A stretch of DNA of 64,000 nucleotides from Cokeromyces recurvatus (lineage: Eukaryota > Mucoromycota > Mucoromycetes > Mucorales > Mucoraceae), in the NCBI RefSeq assembly GCF_025118155.1, contig NW_026251406.1, positions 193,501 to 257,500 of the forward strand, in the 5' to 3' direction. The position numbers were made by a program, and so were the translations under genes. Shown piece by piece: positions 14,101 through 24,558 of the stretch. Each line of letters begins with the position of its first letter. Positions within the stretch are counted from its first letter, which is position 1. The notes below the pieces were generated by a model that saw nothing but the letters and a program-made list of their open reading frames with translations, searched no databases and was not told the DNA's origin.

Positions 14101-14191
14101 TGAAGTAGAGTTGGAATGTCTTTATTATGGAGCAAAGACGAATTTATTGTTAGATCATGCACGCGTTGTTAGTACTTCACGACTAGGCTAA
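11144..14191 (+). CDS. GH20 hexosaminidase (hexosaminidase D-like)
   Basis: Eleven exons: 11144-11358, 11474-11604, 11674-11785, 11850-12056, 12150-12508, 12655-12846, 12925-13075, 13142-13233, 13325-13371, 13425-13506 and 13584-14191; 2196 nt = 731 aa, exactly in frame. The (beta/alpha)8 barrel of glycoside hydrolase family 20 is clear: MIDCSRGGVLRLKTVY, then IEVIPCIQTLGHMGQ, and the catalytic Asp-Glu pair in HIGMDEAHGVGEG (about residues 287-288), followed by MIWSD and a Trp-rich substrate-pocket strand. The conserved C-terminal helical part has FKPFGWEIVENRYGG. The closest known type is hexosaminidase D / bacterial exo-hexosaminidase, which removes terminal beta-GalNAc or GlcNAc. No signal peptide is visible, so it is probably cytosolic or nuclear rather than a secreted chitinolytic enzyme. 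The end of exon 5 (12508 versus 12487) is the least certain junction. Confidence 0.88.
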
Positions 14192-15791
14192 ATTTCTAAA
14201 AGCTTTAAATTATTCAAAATAGGACATATACTTGGTTTATGTATACTAACTAAATAATATATGTATACGTATATATTGCTCTCAAATGTATCCGGTCTAT
14301 TATTTATATTATTAAACCATCTTATTTATCTAAAACAATGATATATTATTATGTTTTTTTCTCTCTCTTCAGTAAACCAGTATAAAAGCAAAAGTAAATA
14401 TGCAAATTATTACATTAAATCTCTATAATAATAAAGACGCACATCTTTGTCTCTTTGACCTTTTTTGTTTTAATTCAAAAATAGGTGCACAGCTGTCTTC
14501 CTCCTTAAGAAGATACACAAAAGTGTATTGTATTATTTATCTCTGTCATAGAGAATGGTCGATATAAATATCTATAATAGCCTCTTTTTATTATTATCTT
14601 GATATAATTCAAGCATTCATTTAAAATCGTCCCTTGTATTAGTAACAAGTCTTGACATCTCTTTCTTTCTTTCTTCCTTTTTGTCTTTTTAAATACTCGA
14701 GCAATAGTCAGCTATAATAAGGTATCTCCTACCATCCTGTTACCATAATTAAAATTTCTGTTGCGAACTAGCCCGTAACTATTTTATTTTTTACATTGAC
14801 ATATAGTTATTGTTGGATTCAAAAAACTTTCTTTTAAATATAAATGCAAAATACTGTAGATATCGCATATTCCAAAATAAAAGTCATTTCCATTATATAC
14901 ATGTTCTATAGCATATTTTGTATTTTTTTTTTTTTTTTTTATATATAGCAATAAGTACTTTTGAACACTATCTGAATAGCATATTAAAATAATATTTGAA
15001 AAATAAAAATCATGTTGAAACATAAAGGGAGTAAAACAAAAAAACAGACGCTGTAGGTCAGGTGTTATACAAAATGTTCCGTGTGACATTAAATTATTCA
15101 ACATGAGTCACTAATTTTGGAAAGTGTGACATAACTTCAGAATAATTGGCGACGTCGTTCATTTAGAAAGAAAAAGAAAAAACAGTACGACTTCTTCTAA
15201 TGGATATTATAGATATTAAAGTAACATTTGTAATAACTGTCAGGTAATATTGATTTTTAATTCGTCAAAATACGATTGCATTTCGGAAAAAATAGTGTAT
15301 CAAAATAGAATTTTGCCCTGAATTTACTAAAGATGTGTTTATTATATAATAATGAGAGATTAAATTGATAAAAAAAAATTTTTTTATTCACTTGTTTCAG
15401 TTCAAATATGAAAACCCATAATAAACGAAAGCTAATAATATTAAATTAATAAAATAAAATACTACCATTTTAATATTATTTTAAAAAGAAAAGGCAAAAG
15501 AAACCTGCCACCATTAAAATTCAGCAGAAGTTTATTATTTATAGTTTTTTTTTTTTTTCCTTTTCTTTATCAACTGATAGCCATAAACTTCTGTGTTAAT
15601 CTGCTGTTATCAAAAAAAAAAAAAAAAAAATAACTCAGGATAAAAATTTAGTCTATTTTCAAAAACTATAAATAATCTATCTGTTTTAATTTTTCAAATT
15701 TTTTTCTTCTTTTTCTTTTTTTTTCTTTTTTTTTTTCTCTTTTTCGCACTTTTAGTCTTTGAAAGTGACCCTAAACTTTATCTATTGTATT
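14192..15791. other. Intergenic region, nothing coding
   Basis: 1.6 kb between the GH20 gene and the cyclin gene. It is AT-rich, with T runs at 14922-14940 and A/T runs near 15550-15630. An imperfect inverted pair (AAACTATAAATAATC at about 15663 and its complement at about 15532) flanks the T-rich core at 15532-15677. No gene or RNA was recognised. Confidence 0.55.
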
Positions 15792-16445
15792 ATGTTAGCT
15801 TTGCCCAACACAGTCACAAGAAATTCCATACCTCCAGGTTTCATAGGTAAAATAGAAATATATAGATATTTATATATTACATATATAGTTCATCATTATT
15901 GTTGTCCCTGAAACCCTAAAATTAAAAAACCGTTGCTTTTTTTTTTGGTTATAGATTTTGCTTCGTCTTCTTTTGATGCTATTCTCTTTCCAAACTCAAG
16001 TCAAATCAATACTGATAATGTAAATGATGGAATAATAAAGAAAAGAAATACACACTTACCTGACCTTATTCCATTTATTCAATTAATTACTGATAAATGT
16101 GACGTTCAACCAGTTCATCTTGTCTTGGCATTAATGTACGTTCAAAGATTTAGAAAGGCTCTTCCAGCTGGCTATAAGGCTGAACCAGAGGCAGCTCATC
16201 GTATCTTTGTTGCATCTCTCTTGGTTGCAAGTAAATATTGTGAAGATCGTTGTTTATCAACAAAACATGTTGTTCATGCTACAGGTGATGTTTGGTCTAT
16301 TAAAGAAATTACTAGAATGGAACTAGCTTTCTTACGGTTCTTACATTGGGATCTTTATGTAAGTCAAGAAGAAATGACGAAATTCCTTTGTGACTTAGGT
16401 TTTGATATACGTTCTATATTATCGACAACAAGTGAAGATAATTAA
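15792..16445 (+). CDS. PHO85-type cyclin (PCL-like)
   Basis: Two exons, 15792-15846 and 15955-16445, giving 546 nt = 181 aa. The protein is almost entirely one cyclin box: LIPFIQLITDKCDVQ, LVLALMYVQRFRKAL, AAHRIFVASLLVASKYCEDRC and ITRMELAFLRFLHWDLYVS. The short length and the spacing of the MYVQRF and ASKYCED blocks fit the Pcl1/Pcl2 subgroup, which activates the Pho85/CDK5-type kinase in G1, polarity and nutrient signalling. The next gene downstream on the same strand encodes an SPX-domain phosphate exporter. Pho85 cyclins and SPX proteins both act in phosphate signalling, but adjacency alone does not show co-regulation. The start at 15792 is the first ATG and joins in phase over a 108-nt intron. 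Confidence 0.85.
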
Positions 16446-16836
16446 TGTATATTCTTATTTAATGATACCCTTCTCTTGTATTTGTATTATGTGTATATTA
16501 TTATTATTAAAATAAAATTCTCACACATTGTGATGATTGATGATGTAACCTTGTAGTTTTTTTTTTTTTATTGTTAGTAAGATTTTATGACAAGGTATAG
16601 GTATACATTTATGTGTATCATTTTATATAAGAATGGCTATTATTATAATCAGGGATTTCTGTGATCATGGTAATAAATGTTACAGCTACTATATGAATGG
16701 AGTTTGAAAATAAAATATATTTGTAACCTTAGTTACCTGCAGCAGTTAATTTAGACTTGTGACAATAAAATGTCATTTTATTAATTTTTTTTTATTTTTT
16801 AAACTTTTTTTTTATTATTGTTATTATTATTCCACT
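16446..16836. other. Intergenic region, nothing recognised
   Basis: 390 bp between the cyclin stop and the SYG1 start, with T-rich stretches near both ends. There is no ORF, and no CACGTG-type phosphate-response site was seen. Confidence 0.5.
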
Positions 16837-19800
16837 ATGAAATTTGCAAAACATCTTGAATCAAATAGTATTCCAGAGTGGAGAAAAGCCTATATTAATT
16901 ATAAAGGATTAAAAAAGAGGTTAAAAGCCATTGAAAAAGTAAGAAAAAAAAAACTCTACGCATATATATTAAAAGCATATCAATAACCAATATAATATTT
17001 TTCTTTTTTCTTTTTTATTAGTATCGTAAACTAAATCATAGTAATTCAACACATAACAGATTTCAAAATGTTATTAGTACTTTGGTGGATGATTCAATGG
17101 ATGATTATCCGAGCAATGCATTACCCATGTCAAAGCCTAACAGTATAGCACCTTCACGAACACAATCATCTATTCTCGACAATCGATCATCTGGACTACA
17201 ACCAAGAAATCTACCCATACAAGGATTATTTCACCATCTCTCATTTCGATTCGGAAGACATCAAGACAATACTGAATTAGATCGAATGAGTCGGCCGTCT
17301 ATACCAAGTAAAAGAAAAAAAAAAAAAAAAAGAATACATTGTTAAAACTAAAAATTAGGTAATCATTTCCCGTTTTATTTATTCTCTTTTTTTTTTTCTT
17401 TTTTTTTTAAAAAAATAGTTCAAACATTACAGACATTTTCTATATTTGAGGAAGCATTGAAGTATGCAAGTGAACCTGAACAATACTTTTTTGTTATGTT
17501 GGATCAAGATTTGGAAAAAATCAGTCAATTTTATAATGGTATTATTGAAAGAACTATTATAGAATAGTTTTATTTATCTTTATATATATGATTGTAGAAA
17601 AAGAAAAAGAGGCAGAAACCAAATATGAAGCACTAAAAATGCAAGTTCAGTTAGTGAGAGATTTTGCTAACCAATTATCACATATAGATGTAATAAATTC
17701 TATTTGACAATGATAGAGTTATATATATACATATATACTTACCCGGTTTATTTTATAGTCAAGTTATGATATTATACACAGTGAAGGACGGTTGAATCCA
17801 GCTAATTGGTTTAGAAGAGAAACAAATACTGCGACAGATATTCCAAACTTCCCGGTTTCAGTTGAATATAATGGCGAACATCATATGGGCTACAACGTAA
17901 AAATAATAGAATAAAAAACAAACTGTTACAAACAATGACATATTAAAAAATTTATTTATTTTACTACACAGGTGGCTAGAAGTAGATTAAAAAGGCGATT
18001 ACCGAATACTATCGTAGTCTGGAGTTATTAAAATCTTATAAGGTATAAACAAAAAGAAGAGGAAGAAAAGGTAGAAGCAATCATTAATTTATTTATTTAT
18101 TTTTAAAAGGATTTAAACGAAACAGGTTTTCAAAAGATTTTAAAAAAGTTTGATAAAACAGCTGGATGGAAAGCAAGTCCTCTGTATTTGCAAAAAATAA
18201 AGCAATATTATTGGATTAAATCAAATAAAATCAATGTATTTATGGAAGATACAGAGGTAATGATTATGCTTTTTTTTTTCTCAGGTAGATCACTAACCTA
18301 ATATATTTTATGTTGATTTATTGCATTAGAACCTTTATATCAATGAGTTTGCAGATGGACATCGTAGAAGAGGTATGGCACAACTTAGAATTCCAGAAAA
18401 AGAAGAGGTAAATATACAATTATAAGGTATACATATATATATATATATATATATACAACTATGATTAAGTTATAATAATTATATATATAGCATTATACAC
18501 CTACAGCTTGGAGAACTGGCTTTTATCTTGGTTTAACAGTAGCTTTGCTACTACGTATAATACAATTGGTTATAGACCCAAATACAAGAGAAAGGATACC
18601 TAATATAGAGTATAATCTACAAATCTATGCTTGTTTTAGCTTACCGATTCTTTTTTGTCTCGGTTTTGCCGTAAATACGCTTGTTTGGCATCGATCCCAT
18701 ATTAACTATAAATTCATTTTCGAATTTGATCCGAGAGATAATATGGATTATCATCAGTTTGCAGAGGTATTATCTTGTATAGTTTACTTTGTTACTAATT
18801 TATACTAATTTTTTTTTCGTATAGCTTCCTTCACTTATGTTGTTACTTTTATTGGCAGTCATGTACATTGATTTTTCACAGAGCTTTGATCCTTTAATTC
18901 CTTCTGAACTCTGTCCTCTCATATTATTTGTCCTGATCATGGCCATCTTGACATGTCCTTTTCCTATACTTTATTACTCTTCCCGTCGATGGCTTATAAT
19001 TTCATTATTTCGTATCGTTCTAAGTTATTTATTTCCTATTGAATTTCGAGACTTTTTTATTGCAGATGAACTCAACAGCCTTGCATATTCATTTTGGACA
19101 ATTACTTATTTCTTCTGTGCTTATCATTGGCATTGGGACTCCTTATCCACCAATTGTCCAGTGAAGATCTTTTGGTATACCCCTTTTTTGGCCTGTTTAC
19201 CGCCTTGGTGGCGTTTTTTACAATGCATTCGTCGTTATCAAGACTCACATGAAAAGGTACATTTGGTCAATGCTATTAAATATACAACGAGTATTGGATC
19301 TACCTTAGCCACTGGCTATCGAAGAATGTATCGTAAGTATATTCACATATACTATTATTAATATTAAACAACAAAAAAAATAATTTTTTTTTAATAGCAA
19401 ATGCGTCTATGGAAGTCGTTTGGATTTTATTTTGTATTATCAATTCATCTTATACGTCAATTTGGGATATTAAAATGGATTGGGGATTATTACAGCCAAA
19501 CAGTAAACATTTCTTGTTGCGTAATGAGCTTGTCTTTTATCGTTGGACGTATTATGTGGCTGCGCCAGTTAACGTCATTTTACGTTTTGCATGGACTATC
19601 AATGCTGCCAGTTTGGGTTTTAAGGGTGAATTAGTTGGTTTTATTCATGCTTCATTGGAAGCTTATCGTCGTATTCAATGGAATTTCTTTCGTTTAGAAA
19701 ATGAGGTTAGTAATTTGACACCTACCTACCTACCTACCTACTTTCCTTTCCCCTTCTCCTCCTCTATTCCCCCCTCTCTCTCTCTTTCTTACAAATTACA

Positions 19801-20240
19801 TTATATACATTTATTGATATGTTTTTTTTATGATTATTATTATATAGCATCTTAATAATGTTGGTAATTATCATGCTATCAAAGAAATTCCTTTACCATT
19901 TGCATTTCGTGATAAAGTACCAATGTCAATACATGAAGAAGGATCTATTCAATTACCTATGGAGCCTCATGAGATTACATCGCCAGCTGTTGCTATTACA
20001 GCTACAAACTTGCGTGAAGATCTGACACCTGTTGGCTCCTTTTATGGTCGTCGTGATTTCGAGAATAGACAAGACCTGGATGACGCTGTCTCTGTCAGCG
20101 AGAATCTACGCTATCCAAGAAGACAACCATCTGTAGTCAATAGTGTCTTTGATCGTATGAAGTCAAGTAGACCATCCAGTAGTAGAATAACTGATTCTTC
20201 TTCATCTGAAACAGAAATCGAAGAAGAAGACAGCGATTAA
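16837..20240 (+). CDS. SYG1: SPX-EXS phosphate exporter (SYG1/XPR1 family)
   Basis: Twelve exons: 16837-16938, 17022-17307, 17419-17538, 17598-17689, 17759-17896, 17986-18042 (see below), 18110-18256, 18330-18407, 18491-18766, 18825-19332, 19398-19705 and 19848-20240; 2505 nt = 834 aa. The N-terminus is an SPX domain (MKFAKHLESNSIPEWRKAYI; later KKAITEYYRSLELLKSY and FQKILKKFDK), which senses inositol pyrophosphates. Several hydrophobic helices and the EXS domain follow (PPWWRFLQCIRRYQD; WTYYVAAPVNVILRF), then an acidic, Ser-rich cytosolic tail. The family exports inorganic phosphate across plasma or Golgi membranes. Oddity: exon 6 is in frame only with an acceptor at 17984-17985. The expected acceptor at 17970-17971 would restore the conserved VARSRLKKA segment but leaves a one-base shortfall in an A run. 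Confidence 0.93.
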
Positions 20241-20346
20241 AAAAAAAAAAAATATTAAACAGAAGAGGGCTGGAGTTTTATATATCCCTCTTTATATACA
20301 TATATGTAATACATATATAAATATTATATATTATATATTTATTTAA

Positions 20347-21542
20347 TTAAAGCTTATTACTCTGACTATTCCAATGTTTTCTAAGAATACCTATAATCTG
20401 TTCAAGTGCTGCCTCTGATTGAGGTTTTGACATTTGAGGTAAGGTTAAGAATCCATGATGGGTCCCTAAATAGATTGTACAAACTACATTTACACCCGCT
20501 TTCATTAATTTCTTTGAATAAAGTTCACCCTCTGTTCTTAAGACATCTTTTTCTGCAATGATCATTAGAACTGGGGGTAAACCTTTCAAGACATCTAGAG
20601 AGGCCGACATGGGAACTGCAGTTACTTCTTTCTGATAGCAACCCTGATGACTTGTTAAATAGGCATCCCAAACATACTTCATGGAGTCCCTTGATAAAAC
20701 TGAGTTATCCTTGTTTTCTATATAGGATTTAGTATCAAAATCAACATCCAAAACAGGATAAAAAAGGAGTTGATATGATATCAAATGGATCTTTTGACGC
20801 TCTTTAGCCAAAACTATATAATATTTAGTTTAAATTAAGAGGAGGATGTATGTATGTGTGGTATATGTCTTACTTGCTAAGCCAGCACATAGATTACCAC
20901 CTGCAGAATCACCAGCAATAACTAAACGAGTAGGATTCACATAAATTGATTGAGCATGTTGATGCACCCAACAAAGAGCTGCATAACATTCTTCAAGTGC
21001 CACTGGATGTTTTACTTCTGGACTATAAGAGAAATGAACGAAAATGATACAGGCGGGAATCAAATTGACCAACTAATGTATATTGTTACACGTATTAATG
21101 ATTAAGAAAGGTTATTTATGGATACATTAAATAATTTTTTTTTTTTTTTTTTACCTCATTCGTTAATATCCTGTGAGTATCATAGCTTCCCACAATCCAG
21201 CCACCACCATGTCTATATGGCCAAAATACAAGAAAATAAATAAATAATGATTTATATAGATATTTATTGTTCTTACAGAAACAACATGACAGGTAAAACT
21301 TCATTTAATGGTGTATTTGATGGACGAAGTATGGAAATATTAACTTTGATACCATTAAAAGTGATTTCACGATCCTCTTTTTTAACCTCTTTTATTCCTT
21401 CTAATTGATTAGCATATAATGTATCATAAAATTCTCGAATAATGGCAGGTTGGCATGCTTCTTCATCAGAGTCAATATTGTAAACGGACTTGATTTGAGA
21501 AATAATTGCGAGAGGTATTGGATATGGTTTATATTTTGGCAT
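20347..21542 (-). CDS. Alpha/beta-hydrolase esterase, HSL family
   Basis: Four exons on the minus strand: 21542-21277, 21212-21155, 21072-20874 and 20813-20347; 990 nt = 329 aa. Family hallmarks are the oxyanion-hole HGGG split by intron 1 context (MLFL|HGGGWIVGSYD), the nucleophile elbow GDSAGGNL, a catalytic Asp in AEKDVLRTEGELY and the catalytic His in GTHHGF. This is the hormone-sensitive-lipase-like carboxylesterase/arylesterase group, acting on short acyl esters. There is no signal peptide or transmembrane helix, so it is likely cytosolic. The substrate cannot be deduced. It converges on SYG1, with only about 106 bp between the two stop codons, and diverges from PSF3. Confidence 0.88.
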
Positions 21543-22071
21543 TTTTTTTTAACTTAAAGGAGAAAGTACAAAAAGGGGAAGGGAGAAGATAGAATAAGTC
21601 AGTGAAGAATCAGAATCTTGAAAAAAAAAAAAGTATCCCTATTATTAGTTGGAAATTTGATAAAAGAAATAAAGATAGCTTTTAAAATCTAAAGAAGGAT
21701 TCTTTATTATTGTGGACTATTTATATATTTGTTTAACAATACTCTAATAATAATGGTGGTGGTGGTGGTGCTGCTGATGCAGACCAAATCGTGTTATTGT
21801 GATTCGGCTTTTGATGACGACACTATCATCTGACTAAATCGTTGAGCGTTACTTCTGCGATTATACGACAACAAATCTGAATTCCCCCCCCCTCCCTCCG
21901 CCCTTTTTTTATATTTATAATTATCCATACATTTTGGCAATTATACACCAGCAACAGAAAGAAATAACCGCCGCGACAAATCCAAAAAAAAAAAAAAAAA
22001 AATGAATAAAAATTAAAACGCGGTTATTAATTTCTACGCGTTAAAATTTGTCTTTTCTCCTTGATAGAACC
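21543..22071. other. Divergent promoter region, esterase / PSF3
   Basis: 529 bp between two divergently transcribed genes. It contains a GGT/GCT triplet run near 21753-21780, a C-rich patch near 21881-21903, an A run at 21984-22001 and CG-rich motifs just before PSF3, including ACGCGT at 22036-22041. No ORF. Confidence 0.6.
22036..22041. promoter_or_regulatory. MCB-like site (ACGCGT) upstream of PSF3
   Basis: A palindromic ACGCGT lies 31 bp before the PSF3 start, with AAACGCGG about 20 bp further upstream. In ascomycete yeasts ACGCGT is the MluI cell-cycle box bound by MBF, which drives G1/S transcription of replication genes. PSF3 is such a gene. That the site works the same way in this fungus is inference. 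Confidence 0.45.
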
Positions 22072-23020
22072 ATGGAGCTTGATGAGTACTATGACATTGA
22101 TTCCATCTTGGCAGAACAAATAGTAACGTTTCAATATGATGTGTGTGCCAGTACATAATACTTATACATATATGTATATATATTTTAGAAAATACCATGC
22201 ATTGCACTTCATGATTATACCAAGGAAGCCAACTTAAATGGCAACAATACAGAGGTACAATTGAAGCTTGAATCGTCAACAAAATATATTTAATAGTGCT
22301 GTCATTAGGTTAAACGTAATACTCGAGTTGAATTACCCTATTGGATGGCTAAGCCCTTAGCAGAATATTCGTAAATAGATATAAAGATGATCATTATTAT
22401 TATTATTTTTTCATGGTTATTAACTTATTTGTACAATTAGGTTACCAGCCAATGAGTAAATACAAATACATAAATAGAAACACCTTTCATTTTGATTCAT
22501 TATTTTTTTTTCTTACAAATATGAATAGTTCCCTTATTTCGATTGAATTACCAAAGACTTATGGCACAAAAGTGAGAAATGCTCTAGATGCAAGTCCTGT
22601 CCTTGTTGATTTTAGATTACTTTGTCCTTATTTTTATTTATTTGGCATTAAATTATTAGATCTAGTTGTAGATGATAAATTAGGTGGTATATTGCAAAAG
22701 GTATTGAAGTAATGTTATGAATATTATTTGGAAATTAATTATATTTTATAGGCATTTAAATTAAGGCTTCAAGAAACTATGAATTATTCACGAACCATAA
22801 ATAGTTCAAAAGGGCAGGAGTTTCTACAAAAATTAGATGAAACAGAGAAAGAATGTAAGAAATACATGTGTGCAATTTTTTTTTTATTTATGTATTTATT
22901 TTTTTTCTCATAGTATTTAGAGCAGGCCAAGATAGTGCTTTGCAATTTAAGCAATGGCGAGATAGAGCCGTACATCAAATCAAGACAGCTAATATTGGCC
23001 CAAAACCTTCTGTTTTATAA
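22072..23020 (+). CDS. PSF3: GINS complex subunit Psf3
   Basis: Six exons: 22072-22122, 22189-22254, 22309-22370, 22529-22700, 22752-22854 and 22914-23020; 561 nt = 186 aa, the usual Psf3 size. The start reads MELDEYYDIDSILAEQ, matching the family opening (YYDIDDILA), then KIPC, RVELPYWMAKPLAEY and ISIELPKTYGTKVRNAL, all at the expected places, and the C-terminal helix has FRAGQDSALQFKQWR. GINS (Sld5-Psf1-Psf2-Psf3) joins Cdc45 and MCM to make the replicative helicase, so it acts in the nucleus at S phase. An ACGCGT site lies just upstream. The gene has five introns in less than 1 kb. Confidence 0.93.
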
Positions 23021-23223
23021 TAACCGTGGAATAGGTAAAAAAAAAAAATAAAAAAAAAATGATTTTCGGACCGGAAGTTAAACTATTTATCATCATAATA
23101 TCATTACATAATAAAAACGTGAACTTCTGTAGCTAACTTTATTAGAAATCCTTTTTTCTGTCTATTTCTTTCTTTTTCTTTCCTTTTTTTTTTTTCTTTA
23201 CATATATATTGTCTAATTTTAAA

Positions 23224-24342
23224 ATGTCAACATTGACAGATGCCAAAGTAGATGATAAACCACGTTTAGTTTTACGAACTTACAAAGCAAGTGATCATGA
23301 CCAAGTTGATCATTTATTTTATAGTACTTATTTTACACTTGTTCCAGAAGGTGTTAAAAACAAACTCAAGTCACCTCTATTTTGGGTCATTTGGTTTGCT
23401 GCTTATGCATATTTATTAGCTATTGTTCCTATCCTCTTGGCTGGACTTAACTGGCCATCATGGACCTACATAGCTCTGAAACTCTTTTTAACTTTTGCAT
23501 GGTCTATTGTTTCCTTTGCCTCCGTCTTTGTTATTACAGACCGCTTCGAAGTTGTAGACAAAGTCGAACAAGCACGACAAAACGACCTTAGCGATCCCGA
23601 AATATATTATCTTAACTGGACAAAACAAGAAATTGAAGTTAAAGATGATGATAATCAAATTAAGACGACAATGACGACGACAACAACGACGAATACTACT
23701 ACATCCAATAATAATAATAACCCAAACAAAAAGCGTGTTACATTTGATAAGAATGCAAAGCCCGCAACAGAACTCATTCGTATTCAAAGACCCTTGGAGG
23801 AACAAACACCTTCTCATTTCTGGGTATTGACATTAGATAATAAACCTTGTGGTATGGTTGGTTTAGCTCATTATCGTGAACGTATCTTGTCAAATCGCCC
23901 CTTGCAGCCACCTGCTTGGAAGTTATTGTTGGCAGCAGCATGTCAAAGGTATCATTTGCCTTTGCCTGTTTGGTTGAGAGATCTTCAGGGTCAAATGCCG
24001 ACTCCTGTCTTTGCAGAACCACATGAACCCAAGGTGGCTACATTACAACGTTTAGCAGTACGAACCGATTATCAGGGCTGTGGTCTGTCGACGTTGTTGA
24101 TTGATCGTGTCATGTCTTGGGCTGATGAACATGGGCTTGAACGTGTAGAGGCAAATACGAATGAATTAGAAAGTCAGGCTGCGAATATTTTACGTCTGAA
24201 GCATGGATTCAAGTTGATTAAAAAAGTGAAGAAAGGATGGTTTGGACAATATGAAAAGACTTGGTCTTGCGATGTAAAAGAATGGATGAAGGCACATGAA
24301 CTAGGTGCAAGTACTTATATAAAAAAAAAGAATGATAGATAG
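23224..24342 (+). CDS. GNAT-family N-acetyltransferase with membrane hairpin
   Basis: Single exon of 1119 nt = 372 aa. The start is the first ATG at 23224 (MSTLTDAKVDD); a TTG 15 nt upstream is not a credible start in a fungus. Residues about 50-105 hold two hydrophobic helices (FWVIWFAAYAYLLAIVPILL and ALKLFLTFAWSIVSFASVFV) forming a probable membrane hairpin. A low-complexity Thr/Asn linker at about 143-170 follows. The C-terminal half is a GNAT fold: LQRLAVRTDYQGCGLSTLL contains the acetyl-CoA binding motif A, followed by MSWADEHGLERVEANTNELE. The layout resembles NAT8/CML-type membrane acetyltransferases, but the substrate is unknown. It ends about 216 bp from the convergent RhoGEF gene. 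Confidence 0.8.
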   Translation: MSTLTDAKVDDKPRLVLRTYKASDHDQVDHLFYSTYFTLVPEGVKNKLKSPLFWVIWFAAYAYLLAIVPILLAGLNWPSWTYIALKLFLTFAWSIVSFASVFVITDRFEVVDKVEQARQNDLSDPEIYYLNWTKQEIEVKDDDNQIKTTMTTTTTTNTTTSNNNNNPNKKRVTFDKNAKPATELIRIQRPLEEQTPSHFWVLTLDNKPCGMVGLAHYRERILSNRPLQPPAWKLLLAAACQRYHLPLPVWLRDLQGQMPTPVFAEPHEPKVATLQRLAVRTDYQGCGLSTLLIDRVMSWADEHGLERVEANTNELESQAANILRLKHGFKLIKKVKKGWFGQYEKTWSCDVKEWMKAHELGASTYIKKKNDR

Positions 24343-24558
24343 TGAATAGCAATAATATGATAAGATAGATTTTTTTTTTACAGCGTATACATATATAAAA
24401 TAACTGTTTTTATTAGTATTATTATTATCAGTATATTATTATCATTATTATTAGTATTATTAGTATTAGTATTCTACAAAGTATAACATTAAATATTAAT
24501 TATAGTAAATATGTACAAAGTAAAGCCTCCTCCCCTCAAAATAAAACTATGTATTAGA

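Noticed and set aside
15141..15220. Faint similarity to the composite element terminus (AATTGGCGAC, CAGTACGA, ATGGATATT)
   Set aside because: The three pieces are short, disordered in spacing and orientation, and without a partner; it could be chance in AT-rich DNA.
23209..23223. Upstream TTG start for the GNAT acetyltransferase
   Set aside because: The codon at 23209 is TTG. The first ATG is at 23224, in a good context, and no conserved residues lie before it.
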